Shown here piece after piece: positions 40,295 to 46,943 of a DNA stretch of 46,943 nucleotides. Origin of the DNA: Streptomyces sp. NRRL S-337 (GTDB lineage: Bacteria; Actinomycetota; Actinomycetes; Streptomycetales; Streptomycetaceae); assembly GCF_000720175.1 (NCBI RefSeq), contig NZ_JOIX01000055.1:1-46943 (forward strand), in the 5' to 3' direction. Position 1 is the first letter of the stretch. Every line of letters begins with the position of its first letter. The translations under genes were made by a program, and so were the position numbers. The notes beneath the pieces are model-generated. The model was not told the DNA's origin. It was given only the letters and a program-made list of their open reading frames with translations, and did no database searches.

Positions 40295-40874
40295 AGGACT
40301 CTCTTCGGACGACGGAGCCACCGGATGTCGTATGCCGGACTGCGGTGCACAGCATCACTCACCATCCCTGACATACGTGAACGGCCGCGCGCAGTCGCCT
40401 GCCAGAGAGCCATCAAAGGGCCGGCTAATGGCATCGTTCTCCCCGGGGGTGGCGATTTCATAGGCCAATGCGCGGATTTCTTTCTTGCCATAGCAGGTGA
40501 CTACCCCGTTGGCAAGTGCGATGATCTTAGCATCACGTCAACGTCCGCCGTACAACGGTGATGTGAACTGTTATCCACGTGATGGCGATTCAACAATGGA
40601 CCACTTTGGGTCTATTGGGCGCCGTTGCCGGTCGCCCCGGCAACCGGCTCGGCCACTTCCTGACGAACCGCTAGCAGGTCACCGACTCCCGGGGCCGTAG
40701 CGATCGCAACGAGCGCCAGCGAAGTCGGAAGGCGGCAGGTGAGAAGCGGCAGGCTGCAGCGGGCGTAGGCAGCAGCGAACGCAAGGGCATCAGCGGAACG
40801 GGACATACCGGCTGCCGACGCAGCCCAACTCCGGTCCCTGCGTGCCATGGTGGCGTGGACGGGAGGGACGGCAC
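40295..40874. other. 580-nt stretch of lower GC without a convincing gene, upstream of the conservon
   Basis: From about 40300 to 40620 the base composition is clearly lower in GC than that of its neighbours. It must hold the conservon promoter. Weak pairs are visible on the minus strand, such as TTGTTG and TAACAG 17 nt apart near 40567-40600. Short open frames exist (for example minus-strand 40291-40491 and 40612-40848), but their third positions are not GC-biased. I call nothing coding here. Confidence 0.5.
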
Positions 40875-41231
40875 TCAGCGGTGCGGGGCGTCATGCACGT
40901 ACGTGATCTCGCCACCGCGCACCCGGACGACGCGTACGGTCATGCCACGGTCCGTCCCGCGCAGGTAATGGGCGGTGCAGTGGGTCCGGGCGCCCTCGAC
41001 GGCCCGCAGGTCCTGCACGCAGTCGACCGAGCGCGGCCCCTTGAGGATCAACGGAAGCGACAGATGGCCCGAGATGGAGCGGGCCACCTCGGCGCGCGGT
41101 ACGGCATCGGTCACGCCGTTCACCTCGCTGGTCGCGTCCCGTTCTCCCAGCCACCGTTCACCGGCCGCGAAGCTGCCCACCAGCAGAGCCGAACCGGCCA
41201 GCAGCAGGCCGGCCGCTCGCAGATACCGCAC
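40875..41231 (-). CDS. Membrane-anchored DUF4333-like small protein
   Basis: This 118-aa protein starts at GTG 41231, which has GGAG 6 nt upstream. A hydrophobic segment (LRAAGLLLAGSALLVGSF, about residues 4-21) anchors it, with the remainder outside. The external part has SVDCVQDLRAVEGARTHCTAHYLRGTDRGMTVRVVRV, with two cysteines spaced and arranged as in DUF4333, a domain common in actinobacterial exported proteins. The assignment is from pattern and uncertain. It lies 237 nt after the esterase gene on the same strand, with repeats between, so it may be transcribed separately. Confidence 0.7.
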   Translation of the reverse strand: MRYLRAAGLLLAGSALLVGSFAAGERWLGERDATSEVNGVTDAVPRAEVARSISGHLSLPLILKGPRSVDCVQDLRAVEGARTHCTAHYLRGTDRGMTVRVVRVRGGEITYVHDAPHR

Positions 41232-41434
41232 GACTCTCCTTCCAACGGGCACGCGGACACCCGGCCGCACGCACGGCCGGGACACGCACCATTCTCACGG
41301 CCCGGCCGATCGCGGCAACACCGGGGCCCCACCAGTGCGGCCACCCAGGCGACGGGGCGCCGGGCAGGGGCGCCCGGGCGGGCGCCGACCCGATACGCAC
41401 GGAAGTCAGTCCGGCGGCACTTCTGGCCGACGGT

Positions 41435-41480
41435 ACGTCAGACCGAAGCCACGTCAGACGAAGGCAGGTCAGACCGACGG
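41435..41480. repeat. Three imperfect 15-16-nt tandem repeats at the end of the esterase gene
   Basis: ACGTCAGACCGAAGCC (41435-41450), ACGTCAGACGAAGGC (41451-41465) and AGGTCAGACCGACGG (41466-41480) follow one another. They are flanked by direct copies of CCGACGGTAC at 41427-41436 and 41475-41484. The array overlaps the esterase stop codon (41469-41471). The rest of 41232-41434 holds no gene. Confidence 0.55.
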
Positions 41481-42464
41481 TACGGGCCCCTGCATCTGCT
41501 CGCTGATCCAGTGCAGCGATTCGGGCATCCGCTGGATGTAGGTGTGCGCGCTGTGCACACCGTCCGGTATTTCGAACAACGTCGAGTGGATCGACCCACC
41601 CGTATAGTCCCTGATGAAGCGCTTCACATCGGGAACCGCGGCCTCCCTGCTGCCGAGTTCGAAGGCCAGATAGACCTCCGGCTCCCGACGCGCCACCAGA
41701 ACGCGCGCCAGATGGCGGGGGTCGTTGGCGCGCATCTCCGCCGGATGCCCCCGCCACATCGGCGAATCGGGGGCGGTGTCCGGCCCGTTGACGATCGCCG
41801 CCTTGAACGTCCGCGGCTGCTTCAGCACGGCCTTGAGCGCCGCGAACCCGCCGGACGACGACCCCATGAAGGCCCAGCCTTCCCGGCTTCCGTACGTACG
41901 GAAGTTGGCCCGCGCGAAGTCCGGCACGTCCTCGGTCAACCAGGTGCCCATCTTCGGCTGCCCAGGGATGTCGCTGCCGTCGTAGTACTTCCGCTCCGGG
42001 TTGAGCACCGGCATCACGACAATGAACGGGAGCGTCTTGCCCTCCCGCGACCACTCCGCGATCCGTTCCTCCAGCGCGAACGGCGCCCCCGCCCAGTAGT
42101 TGAAGGGATAGCCGTACGCACCCGGGAGAGCGATCAGCACCGGAAAGCCGCTCTTGGCGTACCGGGGCTGCTGGTACTGCGGTGGCACCCACGCCCAGAT
42201 GTCGCCGGTGAAACCGGACTTCCGGCCGTGCCACGTCGTCTTGACGACCTGGGTGCCGTCGTCCCCCGTCGTACGGAAGGGCGTGAAGAGCGAGCGTGGC
42301 CCCCGCGGCGGCACCACCCGAGGCGCCCCGTTGATCGCGTCTGCGGCACGGGCCGGTAGCCGTGGGACCCCCGACGCATCGACGGTGTCCACCCCACCGC
42401 CACAACCGGCCAGGATCGCCATGGCCACCACACTTGTCGCAGCGCTGAGTAACACGCGCTTCAT
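41469..42464 (-). CDS. Lipoprotein esterase, alpha/beta-hydrolase fold
   Basis: This 331-aa protein begins MKRVLLSAATSVVAMAILAGC; the lipobox LAGC puts the lipidated Cys at residue 21, so it is a lipoprotein on the outer membrane face. The fold is that of the putative-esterase family (antigen 85 and esterase D relatives). It has GFPVLIALPGAYGYPFNYW as the oxyanion region and GSSSGGFAALKAVL as the nucleophile elbow (GxSxG). The C-terminal block GVHSAHTYIQRMPESLHW carries the catalytic His. ATG 42464 has GAGGAG about 8 nt upstream; the 29 extra residues of the longer frame are not signal-like. The substrate may be a lipid or polysaccharide ester. Confidence 0.86.
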   Translation of the reverse strand: MKRVLLSAATSVVAMAILAGCGGGVDTVDASGVPRLPARAADAINGAPRVVPPRGPRSLFTPFRTTGDDGTQVVKTTWHGRKSGFTGDIWAWVPPQYQQPRYAKSGFPVLIALPGAYGYPFNYWAGAPFALEERIAEWSREGKTLPFIVVMPVLNPERKYYDGSDIPGQPKMGTWLTEDVPDFARANFRTYGSREGWAFMGSSSGGFAALKAVLKQPRTFKAAIVNGPDTAPDSPMWRGHPAEMRANDPRHLARVLVARREPEVYLAFELGSREAAVPDVKRFIRDYTGGSIHSTLFEIPDGVHSAHTYIQRMPESLHWISEQMQGPVPSV

Positions 42465-42795
42465 CGGGACGATCTCCTCGGTCCTGGGCGCCGGCCGGGG
42501 ACGGTCACATCGCCACCACGGCACACCACGGCACCCGTCGAAAGACACCACTTTACGTTCGCGCCGCGAGCCCCCGGCGCCTGCCCCGCCTCATATGACC
42601 TGCAGGTTCCCTCTCCCGCCTCCGGGGGACGGCCCGCCACGTCAAAGCCGCCACCCTGGTTTCCCCCGTTCGGTGAGGCCGCTCCGTGTTTACCGGACGG
42701 TCGGTTCTGGCATCGTGGAGAGCTGGATCGCACGGGCGCGACCGCCGTTCCGTGCCGAGCAAGGGCGCGACGCCGCGCCGTAGTTGGGATGACCG
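42465..42795. other. 331-nt divergent spacer between esterase and STAND-type ATPase genes
   Basis: The region must hold promoters for both genes. A 14-nt imperfect palindrome, ACCGGACGGTCGGT (42693-42706), resembles TetR-type operators only loosely. Otherwise it is GC-rich and unstructured, and I see no gene in it. Confidence 0.35.
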
Positions 42796-44952
42796 ATGAC
42801 CGCGTGGCCCGATCGCCCGCCCCTTCCCGGCGTAGTGGGACGGGCCGTTGAACACCAGCAGCTGTCCGGACTGCTGGACACCGCACCGCTGGTGACCCTC
42901 ACCGGCCCCGCCGGGGTGGGCAAGAGCGTGCTGGCCCGCGCCGTCCTGGAGGAGCACACCGCCCGGCACGACGGCACGGTGGTCCGGGTGGGCTGCTGGG
43001 ACGGACTGGCCGACGGGGGCGTCACTGACGCCCTGTTGCGCGCGGCGGGCCTCCCCGACGCCGCCACCGCCCGCGAGGCCGCCCGCGCCCTCGCCCTCCG
43101 CACCGCACACCCCTGCGTCAGTGGCAGGGGGCGCGGGGAGCAGCCGGGGCGAACGGAGCGGGGGGAGCGTGCGGACTCGGCGGACCGTGCGAACCCAAGA
43201 CCCCGGGCAGAACAGCCAGAGCAGCCAGAGCAGCCAGAGGCCCCAACTTCCGTGCCACAGCCGGGAATTGCCGTCCTCAAGGCGCTCACCGCGCACTGTC
43301 GGCGGCACCGCCTGACCCTTCTGCTGGACGACTGCGACCCGGTGCTCGACGAGTGCGCACACCTGGTCCGCCGGCTGCTGAGGGCCGACCCCGGGTTGCG
43401 GATCGTGGCGACCGCGCGCCGTCCGCTGGGGCTCCCCGAGGAGCGGGTCGAGACGATCGCCCCGCTGCCGGTGACGCTCGGCGAGGGCATCGCCGGGCCG
43501 GCCGTCGAGCTGCTGGCCACCCGTACCGGCCCTGCGGCGCCGGAGCTGCTGGTGACGGTGTGCCAGGCGCTGGAGGGCTCACCTCTGGCGATCGCCCTGG
43601 CCGCGCACCAACTCGACCGGATGTCGCTGCCACAACTCGCCGTCCAAGTGGGCGCCGACGGTGCGCTGTTCTACTCGGGGCCGGCGGCGACCGTACGGCA
43701 CACCTCGCTCTACGCCGCGCACGCCGCCGGTTACGCCCTCTGCTCGCCCACCGAGCGCCGGATCTGGGCCCGGCTCTCGGTCCTCCCCGGTGATTTCGAC
43801 CCGTGGCTCGCCGGCTGCGTCTGCACCAGCAGTGACGTTCCTGCAGCGGCCGTCGACGTCGCGCTGGAGCGGCTGCACAGGGCCTCGGTGGTCGAATGCG
43901 TACGGGACGCGGGCGGTGCACATCCGGACACCGGGGTCGCGCTGCCACCCCGTTACCGACTCCCGCGCGCCGCCCGCGACTTCGGACGGGCAAAGCTGCG
44001 CGAGGCGGGTGAGGAGCCCTCGGCCCGGCGCCGGTTCCGGCAGGCGTGCGCGGCCCTGGCAGCCGAGGCCCAGATCACCTGGCAGGGACCGAACCAGCAG
44101 GTCGCGGTACGTCTCGTCGAGGACGAGCAACACAACCTCGACGCGGCACTGACCCACCCCCCTCAGGACGCCGAGGACGCACTCGGCGCCTTGGAGATCG
44201 CGGTCTCCCTGTGGTTCCACTGGGCGGCCTGCGGCTACCGGCAAGAGGGGCGGGCCCATCTGGACCGGCTGTTGCTGCTCTCCCGCGACGACACCGCGCT
44301 ACGGGCCCGGGCGCTGTGGCTGGCCGGCTATCTGGCGGCGCAGGAACATGCCACCGCCACTGCGGAGAGCCTGCTCGACCAGGCGTGGCGGGCGGCCGTG
44401 ATGCACGCCGACTCCGATGGACTGGCCCGGATCGCCCATGCCCACGGGGTACTGGCCCTGTACCGCCAGGACGCCGCGACCGCCGTGGCATGTCTGGAGG
44501 AGGCCGCCCGGCACCACTCCCGGGACCCGTGGTTCGGCCCGGGTCCGGCGCACAGCTGGGCGCTGCTCGCGATCGCCCTGGCACCGCACGACGCGGCGCG
44601 CGCCAAGACGGCGGCGCACCGCGCCTGGGAGGCCCGGCACTCCGACGGCGACTTCTGGCTCTACTCGACGATCCTCTACGCCCAGGCCCTGGCCGAACGG
44701 GCGCACGGCGATCCAGCGGCGGCACTACGGGCCTGCCGCAAGGCCCTGGTGGCGAAGAAACTCGTCGGCGACCCCCTGTTCATCACCGGCGCCCGTCACA
44801 TGCTCACCGGTCTGCGCCGCGCGGTACGCAGCGGCAGTGCACCACCCGACCCCTCGGCGGGCGAAGCCTGGTGGCAGCACCGCCACCCCACGGGGCGGGA
44901 CAGAAACCCGGAGGGGAACCGGGGCCGGCGGGCCGGGGAGCACGCGGGGTGA
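42796..44952 (+). CDS. AfsR/STAND-like ATPase with TPR-type helices, no DNA-binding domain
   Basis: This 718-aa protein has an NTPase domain with Walker A GPAGVGKS (37-44) and Walker B LLLDDCD (175-181). It continues as in the AfsR/LuxR-type STAND family (ATARRPLGLPEERVETIAPLPV, then LEGSPLAIALAAHQLDRMSL). The C-terminal half is a helical TPR-like array (about 430-700). The winged-helix BTAD or LuxR output domain of regulators is missing at both ends, so it is probably a partner protein or signalling NTPase. An Arg/Glu/Pro-rich insertion (about 109-155), partly made of a 9-nt repeat, separates Walker A and B. ATG 42796 has only a weak ribosome-binding site. Confidence 0.8.
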   Translation: MTAWPDRPPLPGVVGRAVEHQQLSGLLDTAPLVTLTGPAGVGKSVLARAVLEEHTARHDGTVVRVGCWDGLADGGVTDALLRAAGLPDAATAREAARALALRTAHPCVSGRGRGEQPGRTERGERADSADRANPRPRAEQPEQPEQPEAPTSVPQPGIAVLKALTAHCRRHRLTLLLDDCDPVLDECAHLVRRLLRADPGLRIVATARRPLGLPEERVETIAPLPVTLGEGIAGPAVELLATRTGPAAPELLVTVCQALEGSPLAIALAAHQLDRMSLPQLAVQVGADGALFYSGPAATVRHTSLYAAHAAGYALCSPTERRIWARLSVLPGDFDPWLAGCVCTSSDVPAAAVDVALERLHRASVVECVRDAGGAHPDTGVALPPRYRLPRAARDFGRAKLREAGEEPSARRRFRQACAALAAEAQITWQGPNQQVAVRLVEDEQHNLDAALTHPPQDAEDALGALEIAVSLWFHWAACGYRQEGRAHLDRLLLLSRDDTALRARALWLAGYLAAQEHATATAESLLDQAWRAAVMHADSDGLARIAHAHGVLALYRQDAATAVACLEEAARHHSRDPWFGPGPAHSWALLAIALAPHDAARAKTAAHRAWEARHSDGDFWLYSTILYAQALAERAHGDPAAALRACRKALVAKKLVGDPLFITGARHMLTGLRRAVRSGSAPPDPSAGEAWWQHRHPTGRDRNPEGNRGRRAGEHAG
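43213..43239 (+). repeat. Three copies of a 9-nt repeat inside the STAND ATPase gene
   Basis: CAGCCAGAG is repeated exactly three times in tandem and encodes Pro-Glu-Gln repeats in the linker between Walker A and Walker B. Because the unit is a multiple of three, copy number can vary without a frameshift. Confidence 0.75.
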
Positions 44953-44956
44953 ACCA

Positions 44957-44992
44957 GGTCACGAAGGTCACGAACGTCACGAAGGTCACGTT
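44957..44992. repeat. Four tandem 9-bp iterons
   Basis: GGTCACGAA occurs exactly at 44957-44965 and 44966-44974, then as CGTCACGAA (44975-44983) and GGTCACGTT (44984-44992). The array begins 5 nt after the ATPase stop and ends 60 nt before the next start codon. Regularly spaced iterons often bind a protein. Confidence 0.7.
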
Positions 44993-45015
44993 GAGTAAAA
45001 GCACGATCGCTTTCG

Positions 45016-45045
45016 GGATGCGACAGCCTGGGTCCGGTCGCATCC
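45016..45045. promoter_or_regulatory. 9-bp inverted repeat just before the 69-aa gene
   Basis: GGATGCGAC (45016-45024) and GTCGCATCC (45037-45045) are exact complements with a 12-nt spacer, ending 7 nt before ATG 45053. The site would cover the ribosome-binding region or promoter, so it may be an operator or an mRNA hairpin that blocks initiation. Confidence 0.5.
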
Positions 45046-45052
45046 TGGGGAC

Positions 45053-45262
45053 ATGAAGCGCGCCCCCGTGATCGTCCATCCGCCGTCCTCCGGCGGCCGC
45101 CGTGTGACGCTCTACGGTCAGGACCTGGGACGGGCGCTGCGCCCCGGTGACGTGGCCGCGATACTGCGCCGCGCCGGTTTCTGCACCAGCAAGTTCGTCT
45201 GGGACGACACCGGAGTATTTGAATGGCGTGACGGCGGCCCTGACATCTGGCTGATGCCGTGA
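45053..45262 (+). CDS. Small conserved-looking protein of unknown function
   Basis: This 69-aa basic protein has an orderly composition: a beta-type N-terminus (PVIVHPPSSGGRRVTLYG), a helix (DVAAILRRAGF) and a Trp-containing C-terminus (FVWDDTGVFEWRDGG). I believe similar small Streptomyces proteins exist, but I do not recognise a domain. There is no signal peptide. The start ATG 45053 follows a G-rich stretch (CCTGGGGAC) and an inverted repeat. The preceding iterons and repeat suggest specific control. Confidence 0.55.
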   Translation: MKRAPVIVHPPSSGGRRVTLYGQDLGRALRPGDVAAILRRAGFCTSKFVWDDTGVFEWRDGGPDIWLMP

Positions 45263-45330
45263 GGTCATGACGGGCCTGGCTATCGAGCTGCCATCAACAT
45301 CAGCCACTCGACCACCATGAGCACAAGCCG

Positions 45331-45378
45331 CTCGGTTGCTCGGTTGCTCGGTTGCTCGGTCGCTCAGTCGCTCAGTCG
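45331..45378. repeat. Six tandem 8-bp repeats at the end of the DedA gene
   Basis: CTCGGTTG occurs three times (45331-45354), followed by CTCGGTCG (45355-45362) and two copies of CTCAGTCG (45363-45378). The last units contain the stop codon and final codons of the convergent dedA-type gene. Such arrays arise by slippage. Confidence 0.7.
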
Positions 45379-46022
45379 ACCGTAGCGGCAACCCGCGTCT
45401 CCTCGGCCTCGCGGGCCGCAGCCGCCTTCTTCGCCCGCACCTTCATGAGCAGGAACGAGCCGATGCCGAACAGCGCGGCGGCCACCAGCCCCCACGTCGA
45501 GAACCGCTTGAGCCACGGCTCGGCAACCATGCCCACGGTGTAGATCAGCGCGGTCGTACCACCGGCCCAGATGATGCCGCCGAGCACGTTGGCGATCAGG
45601 AACTTCCAGTACGGCATCTTCAGTACGCCGGCGAGCGGACCCGCGAAGATGCGCAGCAGGGCGATGAAGCGACCGAAGAAGACCGCCCACATTCCCCACT
45701 TGTCGAACTTCGACTCCGCCATCGCGACATGGTCCGGGCCGAAGTGCTTGGGGAACTTACGGCCGGCCCACTGCAACAGGGGCTGGCCCCCCTTGCGACC
45801 GATCAGATAGCCGATGGAGTCGCCGACGATCGCGCCGACGGAGGCGCAGGCACCCAGGACGAACGGATTGATGTGGTCCTGGGTCGCGGCGAGGATCGCG
45901 GCGCTGACCAGGACGATCTCGCCGGGCAGCGGAATTCCCAGGCTCTCCAGCCCGATGACCACCCCCACCAGGAGATAGACGCTCACGGCCGGTACCGTCT
46001 CGAGCCACTCCTGGATGTGCAC
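45372..46022 (-). CDS. DedA-family membrane protein
   Basis: This 216-aa integral membrane protein has the DedA signature segments. These include ESLGIPLPGEIVLVSAAILAA, GDSIGYLIGRKGGQPLLQW, KFDKWGMWAVFFGRFIALLRIFAGPLAGVLKMPYWKFLIANVLGGIIWAG and a final hydrophobic helix. Members act as lipid (undecaprenyl-phosphate or phosphatidylethanolamine) flippases or scramblases, conserved in envelope homeostasis. The conserved Arg residues of FGRFIALLR are present. The start is GTG 46022 with GGAGGA about 8 nt upstream; the upstream in-frame extension is Arg-rich and not supported. Its 3' end runs through an 8-bp tandem repeat. Confidence 0.92.
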   Translation of the reverse strand: MHIQEWLETVPAVSVYLLVGVVIGLESLGIPLPGEIVLVSAAILAATQDHINPFVLGACASVGAIVGDSIGYLIGRKGGQPLLQWAGRKFPKHFGPDHVAMAESKFDKWGMWAVFFGRFIALLRIFAGPLAGVLKMPYWKFLIANVLGGIIWAGGTTALIYTVGMVAEPWLKRFSTWGLVAAALFGIGSFLLMKVRAKKAAAAREAEETRVAATVD

Positions 46023-46354
46023 CGCCGAAATCCTCCGCTGTTGAGGGGCCCCGTGGGCCGTGGCTCCGTGTCCATGACACCGGTGCCGCTCGATCCCCTG
46101 ACGCGCCGCAGGGCGCCCGGGCAGCGTACTCGATCGCCCCGTCCGAGGGCCGAATCCGCGTGCGGTCAGCAACATCCGGCTCGCGACGCACCGAGCCCCC
46201 ACGAAGGCGAGCCGAAGGAGGGCGAGCCCCGTGACGAAAGAAACGGAAGAAGTGACGGAAGAAACGGAAGAAGCAGAAGAAACAGGTACCCGCTAAGGAC
46301 GGAAGGGACGCAGCGGGTACCCGTGAAGCGCGAAGCGGAATCAGCTGTGCCGAC
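46023..46354. other. 332-nt spacer with a possible acidic 21-aa open frame
   Basis: On the plus strand GTG 46231 opens a 21-codon frame ending TAA at 46294-46296 and encoding VTKETEEVTEETEEAEETGTR. AAGGAGGG lies 10 nt upstream. The DNA is built of ACGGAAGAA-type repeats, so simple-sequence expansion could explain it equally well. The rest of the region is GC-rich, with no other gene. Confidence 0.3.
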
Positions 46355-46810
46355 TCAGCTGTTCGGCCGCAAGGTCCACACGATGCTCATCTCACCCGTG
46401 ACCGCGCCGTCCTCGCGCGCTATGGCCACGTTGACGGGGAACTCCGGGCGGCCCCCGGCGTCGAGCTCGGCGATCACCTCGGCCACCGGGCGACCCAGTT
46501 CTGCGGTCGCGGTCACCGGCCCCATGGCGAGCTTCTTGTAGCCGATCTCGGCACGTACGGCCAGCGGCACCGCCCTGCCGAGCTGACTGCCGAACGCGGC
46601 CATCACGATGGCCCCGCTTGCGGACTCGGCGAGGGTGAACATCGCTCCGGCGTGCGGCCCGCCCACGTGATTGTGGAAGTCGGACTGGTCGGGCATGCGG
46701 ACCACGGCGCGCTCGGCGCTGGTCTCGGTGAACTCGAGGTTCAGCGTACGGACCATCGGCACGGAGGCCGCCATCATTTCGCCGATCGACGGCAGGGTCT
46801 CAGAGGACAT
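46355..46810 (-). CDS. PaaI/DUF4442-like hotdog-fold thioesterase
   Basis: This 151-aa protein has the hotdog-fold motif HNHVGGPHAGAMFTLAESASGAI, where the conserved G-G-x-H-A-G segment supplies the thioesterase active site. Strands such as VPLAVRAEIGYKKLAMGPVTATAELG follow. Members hydrolyse aryl- or acyl-CoA thioesters; the substrate is unknown. It is cytoplasmic. The start at ATG 46810 follows a promoter of good spacing at 6-nt distance, implying a leaderless mRNA. The spacer to the DedA gene is long, so it stands alone. Confidence 0.85.
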   Translation of the reverse strand: MSSETLPSIGEMMAASVPMVRTLNLEFTETSAERAVVRMPDQSDFHNHVGGPHAGAMFTLAESASGAIVMAAFGSQLGRAVPLAVRAEIGYKKLAMGPVTATAELGRPVAEVIAELDAGGRPEFPVNVAIAREDGAVTGEMSIVWTLRPNS

Positions 46811-46816
46811 ACAGCG

Positions 46817-46845
46817 ATGTTACCTAGCGGTAGCTTAGTTGTGAA
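46817..46845 (-). promoter_or_regulatory. Promoter of the PaaI-like gene (TTCACA, TAACAT)
   Basis: On the minus strand TTCACA (46840-46845) and TAACAT (46817-46822) are exactly 17 nt apart, and the -10 lies 6 nt before the ATG. The spacer holds TACCTAGCGGTA, a partial palindrome that might bind a repressor. A leaderless transcript is likely. Confidence 0.55.
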
Positions 46846-46943
46846 GGCCCCGATCAAGCCCGCACCCCTCACACCAGCAAGACCCCCGCATCAAACAACC
46901 CCGCAAACCCGCCCCGCCCCCTCCCCGTGGCACCCTCTACGCC

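Noticed and set aside
40291..40491. 66-codon minus frame beginning MARKKSAHWPM
   Set aside because: It overlaps the cvnA start region in another frame and has no supporting evidence; probably part of the leader.
40612..40848. 78-codon minus frame before the conservon
   Set aside because: Third-position GC is low for this genome, there is no ribosome-binding site, and I see no family; treated as non-coding.
42693..42706. TetR-like operator ACCGGACGGTCGGT
   Set aside because: Only 10 of 14 positions are symmetric and no TetR gene is in the window.
1..46943. CRISPR arrays, tRNA, rRNA, insertion sequences and attachment sites
   Set aside because: No regularly spaced repeats of 25-40 nt, cloverleaf, transposase or integrase sequence was found.

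Overview
The window is high-GC actinobacterial chromosome, almost certainly Streptomyces. The evidence is third positions that are nearly always G or C, frequent GTG and TTG starts, several promoters whose -10 box lies 6-8 nt from the start codon (leaderless mRNAs), a conservon (roadblock / DUF742 / GTPase operon), an SbcCD pair, an ECF41 sigma factor and PhoP-type direct repeats. I see no rRNA, tRNA, CRISPR array, integrase or transposase. It reads as ordinary chromosome with some lineage-specific cassettes.

Layout. 1-1077: a strong hairpin, a degenerate duplication and an SGNH/GDSL hydrolase. 1172-3154: a Ser/Thr kinase fused through one membrane segment to an extracellular amino-acid-binding domain. 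3236-5251: purB and a mug-type DNA glycosylase. 5295-8754: a probable phosphate-controlled operon (secreted phosphoesterase, MFS exporter, membrane-anchored beta-propeller). 8748-12646: a hypothetical protein, a frameshifted sensor-kinase remnant, a ROK regulator, a GntR/UTRA regulator with its own operator, and an ECF41 sigma factor. 12828-17852: a PHO box and a Tat-exported PhoD phosphatase carrying an in-frame palindromic insertion, a membrane-anchored ACT-GNAT acetyltransferase, a strong terminator and a DUF885 peptidase-like protein. 17970-19017: rhodanese and Lrp/AsnC genes, divergent around an operator-like inverted repeat. 19045-23387: sbcC and sbcD. 23493-33399: secreted TAP-like peptidase, APC permease, YigZ, SseB-like protein, CoA-binding protein, GNAT, a hypothetical protein, a YbaK-type deacylase, an XRE-cupin regulator divergent from an EamA transporter, and a hexapeptide acyltransferase. 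33536-34069: gamma carbonic anhydrase-like protein.

The most distinctive block is 34174-40294 on the minus strand. It is a conservon (cvnA-B-C-D, each gene overlapping the next) followed by two cytochrome P450 genes and a crotonase-fold gene. The first P450 resembles CYP157: its K-helix reads EVLW instead of ExxR and its I-helix lacks the usual Thr. The second resembles CYP154 and keeps a normal ExxR. CvnA (membrane-tethered histidine-kinase-like ATPase), CvnB (roadblock), CvnC (DUF742) and CvnD (Ras-like GTPase) are expected to form a membrane G-protein-like complex, with the P450s and the crotonase as downstream enzymes.

40295-46943: a 580-nt stretch of lower GC with no convincing gene, a DUF4333-like membrane protein, a lipoprotein esterase, an AfsR/STAND-like ATPase without a DNA-binding domain, four 9-bp iterons and a 9-bp inverted repeat ahead of a 69-aa protein, an 8-bp tandem repeat at the end of a DedA gene, and a PaaI/DUF4442 hotdog thioesterase.
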